A DNA stretch of 64,000 bases. Source: Solicola gregarius (lineage in GTDB: Bacteria; Actinomycetota; Actinomycetes; Propionibacteriales; Nocardioidaceae). Made by a program: the position numbers and the translations under genes. Below are positions 61,558 to 64,000 of this stretch, piece after piece. Location: contig NZ_CP094970.1 in NCBI RefSeq assembly GCF_025790165.1, positions 2,046,001-2,110,000 on the forward strand, in the 5' to 3' direction. The notes beneath the pieces are model-generated. The model saw only the letters and a list, made by a program, of their open reading frames with translations. It did no database searches and had not been told where the DNA came from. Every line of letters starts with the position of its first letter. Position 1 is the first letter of the stretch.

Positions 61558-63588
61558 GTGGCCGACCGGGTCGACGTACGAGTGCTGGGGCGGGTCGAGG
61601 CATCCGCGTCCGGTACCCCGTTGGCGCTGCCCGGTGCGCGCGCGCGAACCGTCCTCGCGACGCTGGCGACGTACGTGGGCCGCGTCGTTTCGGCGGACCG
61701 GTTGCTGACGGCCATGTGGGTCGACGGCGAGATACCCGAGTCGGCGACGGGTCAGCTGCACACCTGCGTCTGGCGCCTGCGCTCGATGCTCGGTGGCGTC
61801 ATCGAGACCCGCGGGGCCGGATATCTCCTGGTCGGCGACGACGTCGTCGTCGACGCGCGTGACTTCGAGGGCCAGGTTGCGCGCGGGCGTGCGGCGTACG
61901 CGGCAGGCCGACTCGACGCAGCCGCGGACACCCTTGCCGGCGGGCTCGCCCTGTGGCGAGGACCCGCGCTCACCGACGTGCCGGGGTTGGCGTCCGAAGC
62001 GGTACGACTCGAGGAGCTCCGGCGGTCGGCGCTCGCGATGCGCATCGACGCCGACCTCGAGCTCGGCCGACACGCGGATCTCGTCGCGGAGCTAAGCGGG
62101 CTGACGACCGAACGCCCACTCGACGAGCGCCTGCACGGTCAGCTGATGACGGCCCTGTACCGATCCGGCCGGGCGGCCGATGCCTTGACGGTCTTCGAGT
62201 CGGTTCGAGCGCGGCTGCGCGACGAGCTCGGCGTGGATCCGGGGGCCGGGCTTCGCGACGTGCACCAGCGAGTGCTGACCGAGGACCTGCTGGTGCCCGC
62301 GCGTACCGTGTCACCTCCGCCGACGCGGTACGTGACGAGCGGCGATGTGCACATCGCGTACCAGGTCGTCGGCGAGGGCGCACCCGACATCGTCTTCGTA
62401 CCGGGGCTGTTGAGCCACCTCGACCTCTGGTGGGACGATCGCTCGACGGCGGACTTCTTCACCCGGCTCGCCGCGGTAGGCCGGCTGATCCTGTTCGACA
62501 AGCGCGATACCGGCTCGTCCGATCGAGCGCCCGGTGCGCAGACGCTCGAGGAGCGGATGGACGACGTCCGCGCGGTAATGGACGCGTGCGGGAGCGAGCG
62601 CGCCGTGCTGTTCGGGTACTCCGAGGGCGGGCCGATGAGCCTCCTGTTCGCGGCGACGTACCCGGAGCGGGTCGCGGGCCTCGTGCTTTCCGGCGCCTCA
62701 GCCAGGTGGTCGCCGGCGTACGACTATCCGTGCGGGCGGTCGTCGGCTTCGATGTTCGCCGACTTCGAGCGGCTCGCGGACAGCGCGTGGGGTCTCGGGC
62801 ACAGCATCGAGCGGTACGCGCCGAGCATGGCCGACTCCGCCCGTGCCGTCGAGCTCGTCGGGCGACGGGAGCGGATGTCGGTGAGCCCGAGTGACTTCCT
62901 GCGGATGCTGGCGATGGTCCGCGACATCGACGTACGTTCGGTGCTGCCGAGTGTGCAGGCGCCCACCCTGATCATCCAGCGTGCCGACGATCGGGTCACG
63001 CCACCCGAACATGGGCGCTTCCTGGCGAGCCGGCTGCCGGACGCGCGATACGTCGAGCAGCCGGGCGACCATGTGATCTGGACCGGCGAAACCGATGGCG
63101 TTCTCGCCGCCGTCCAGGAACTCGTGTCCGGCCTGGCCGGCGAACGTACTCCCGAGCGGGTCCTGGCCACCGTGCTCGTGTGCGAGCCGGGCATCGTCGC
63201 GACCGACCTCGTCGAACGCCATCGCGGCGCGATCCTCGAGTCGGCGGCCCGGCTCGTCGCGACGTTCGACGGTCCGGCCCGTGCCCTCGCCTGTGCGCGG
63301 TCCATGGTGTCGGTGCCCGCGGGCGGCGACGCCCGGGTCGGCCTGCATGTCGGCGAGATCGATAAGGCGACGCCCGTCGCGCGCGGCCCGGCGTTCGAGG
63401 TCGCTGCGCGCGTCGCGGCCCTGGCAGACCCCGGCACGATCCAGGCATCGCGTACGGTCCCCGACCTGGTCGTCGGGTCCGGCGTGGCGTTCGAGGCACG
63501 CGGCAGCCATCGCCTCGTCGCCGACCGAGACGAAGAGTGGGAGGTTTTCGCCGTCGTGCAGACTCCGCTCGCTGGTGCAGGGCACTGA
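61558..63588 (+). CDS. Three-part protein: SARP/BTAD regulator, alpha/beta hydrolase, cyclase-like C-terminus
   Basis: 676 residues from GTG 61558. Residues ~1-95 are an OmpR-type winged helix (LPGARARTVLATLATYVGRVVSADRLL) and ~95-245 a BTAD (GRADALTVFESVRARLRDELGVDPGAGLRDVHQRVL). Residues ~260-520 are an alpha/beta hydrolase (VFVPGLLSHLDLWWDD, Ser 355 in LFGYSEGGPMSLLFA, Asp in RADDRVTPPEH, His in QPGDHVIW). The last ~130 residues resemble a class III nucleotide cyclase (ATFDGPARALACARSM, RVGLHVGEI, SRTVPDLVVGSG) but lack the metal-binding FTDIV motif and part of the core. Probably a ligand-gated regulator. Divergent from the shortened methyltransferase. Confidence 0.85.
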   Translation: MADRVDVRVLGRVEASASGTPLALPGARARTVLATLATYVGRVVSADRLLTAMWVDGEIPESATGQLHTCVWRLRSMLGGVIETRGAGYLLVGDDVVVDARDFEGQVARGRAAYAAGRLDAAADTLAGGLALWRGPALTDVPGLASEAVRLEELRRSALAMRIDADLELGRHADLVAELSGLTTERPLDERLHGQLMTALYRSGRAADALTVFESVRARLRDELGVDPGAGLRDVHQRVLTEDLLVPARTVSPPPTRYVTSGDVHIAYQVVGEGAPDIVFVPGLLSHLDLWWDDRSTADFFTRLAAVGRLILFDKRDTGSSDRAPGAQTLEERMDDVRAVMDACGSERAVLFGYSEGGPMSLLFAATYPERVAGLVLSGASARWSPAYDYPCGRSSASMFADFERLADSAWGLGHSIERYAPSMADSARAVELVGRRERMSVSPSDFLRMLAMVRDIDVRSVLPSVQAPTLIIQRADDRVTPPEHGRFLASRLPDARYVEQPGDHVIWTGETDGVLAAVQELVSGLAGERTPERVLATVLVCEPGIVATDLVERHRGAILESAARLVATFDGPARALACARSMVSVPAGGDARVGLHVGEIDKATPVARGPAFEVAARVAALADPGTIQASRTVPDLVVGSGVAFEARGSHRLVADRDEEWEVFAVVQTPLAGAGH

Positions 63589-63633
63589 CGAGTCGGACTC
63601 GAGCGCTGCAGCGCTGCTGCGACAACGCAGAGC

Positions 63634-63888
63634 TCAGGCGGTTTGAGGCTGGCGGTCGATGCCCAGGTCGTGCGGCAGCAGATCGGTGATCGGCACCGCG
63701 TAGAACTCCGCCAGCTCGTAGAGTCGCTGGACCGAGACCGATCGGTCGCCGCGCTCGTACGAGCTGACGACGACGGCCTTCCAGCGCCCGCGTGATCTCT
63801 GTTCGACGCCCTTCAGGGAGAGCCCGTGCCGCTGTCGGATCGCGCGCAGCCGCTGCCCTACCGCCTTGGCGTAGTCCATATTCCGCAA
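63634..63888 (-). CDS. BldD-like DNA-binding-domain-only XRE regulator
   Basis: 84 residues. The HTH (YAKAVGQRLRAIRQRHGLSLKGVEQRSRGRWKAVVVSSYERGDRSVSVQRL, in consecutive motifs) is nearly the BldD N-terminal domain, including GRWKAVVV and SYERGDR. The protein stops after DLLPHDLGIDRQPQ, where full BldD continues with its c-di-GMP-binding domain (RxD...RxxD), absent here. It may compete with or copy BldD without c-di-GMP control. The start is ATG 63888 or ATG 63876. No stop or frameshift explains the short length. Confidence 0.82.
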   Translation of the reverse strand: MRNMDYAKAVGQRLRAIRQRHGLSLKGVEQRSRGRWKAVVVSSYERGDRSVSVQRLYELAEFYAVPITDLLPHDLGIDRQPQTA

Positions 63889-64000
63889 GTGGTCACTCCA
63901 TCGGTAAATGCGAGTTACGTAGAGCGTACCCGTTACCAGGCTCGACCGTCCTGTTCACGTCTCATTCGGCGGAATTGATGTGGAATCCGTCGTGTGCGCC

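Noticed and set aside
47458-63588. A secondary-metabolite cluster (P450, SARP-like, methyltransferase)
   Set aside because: The genes are scattered among housekeeping transport and two-component genes, and no PKS, NRPS, terpene or RiPP core is present.
36-63970. CRISPR array or tandem repeat array
   Set aside because: No regularly spaced repeats were found; the only tandem repeat noted is the two-unit 27-bp repeat in crgA.

Overview
The window is about 70% GC with C/G-ending codons, frequent GTG/TTG starts and many ATGA/GTGA overlaps between genes. That points to an actinomycete. The conserved order ppiA - rhomboid - crgA - DUF881 gene - pknB/pbpA/rodA/pstP/fhaB/fhaA - tRNA-Leu is the oriC-proximal cell-division/Ser-Thr kinase block of Actinobacteria. 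The constant use of CGTACG words and the neighbours suggest Nocardioidaceae/Propionibacteriales; the family assignment is inference, not proof.

Layout. 1-6.6 kb: 3' part of an FprA-type ferredoxin reductase, an LLM oxidoreductase, a secreted S15 peptidase, glyA, SURF1 and DUF3817 genes. 6.6-18.1 kb: helical repeat protein, ppiA, rhomboid, a DnaA-box-like cluster, crgA with an acidic extension, a DUF881 gene, then the fhaA-fhaB-pstP-rodA-pbpA-pknB operon (minus strand) and tRNA-Leu(CAG). 18.1-21.5 kb: an MBL hydrolase, a TetR regulator, an LLM oxidoreductase, a SnoaL-like protein and a cupin; two near-identical palindromes tie the TetR gene to both flanking units. 21.6-29.6 kb: secreted hydrolases, a NarL-type two-component pair, a methyltransferase, and a truncated haemoglobin - flavohaemoglobin - DivIVA-like operon. 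29.7-37.9 kb: TetR/DUF2867, a sigma/anti-sigma pair, dinB, an HTH-ClpN regulator with paired operators, and PaaX with an acyl-CoA dehydrogenase/hydratase operon. 37.9-42 kb: a PEP-mutase-like enzyme with a mini P450-like protein, a Doc toxin-antitoxin pair, and an LLM-hemerythrin fusion with a TPR protein. 42-47.5 kb: two glycosyltransferases and three sulfotransferases. 47.4-55.2 kb: a second two-component pair, a P450, and three secreted proteins (cutinase-like, unknown, M1 peptidase). 55.2-56.6 kb: a compositionally odd, gene-poor patch next to a GntR regulator. 57-60.8 kb: the sulfate ABC transporter. 60.9-63.9 kb: an internally shortened methyltransferase, a three-part SARP-hydrolase-cyclase-like protein and a BldD-like DNA-binding-domain-only protein.

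Three genes (pbpA, an S15-like hydrolase, a NarL-type regulator) are each broken by an apparent indel of one base (or equivalent), two of them at G/C homopolymers. Because pbpA should be needed, sequencing or assembly error is the first explanation. No CRISPR array, transposase, integrase or rRNA gene was seen.
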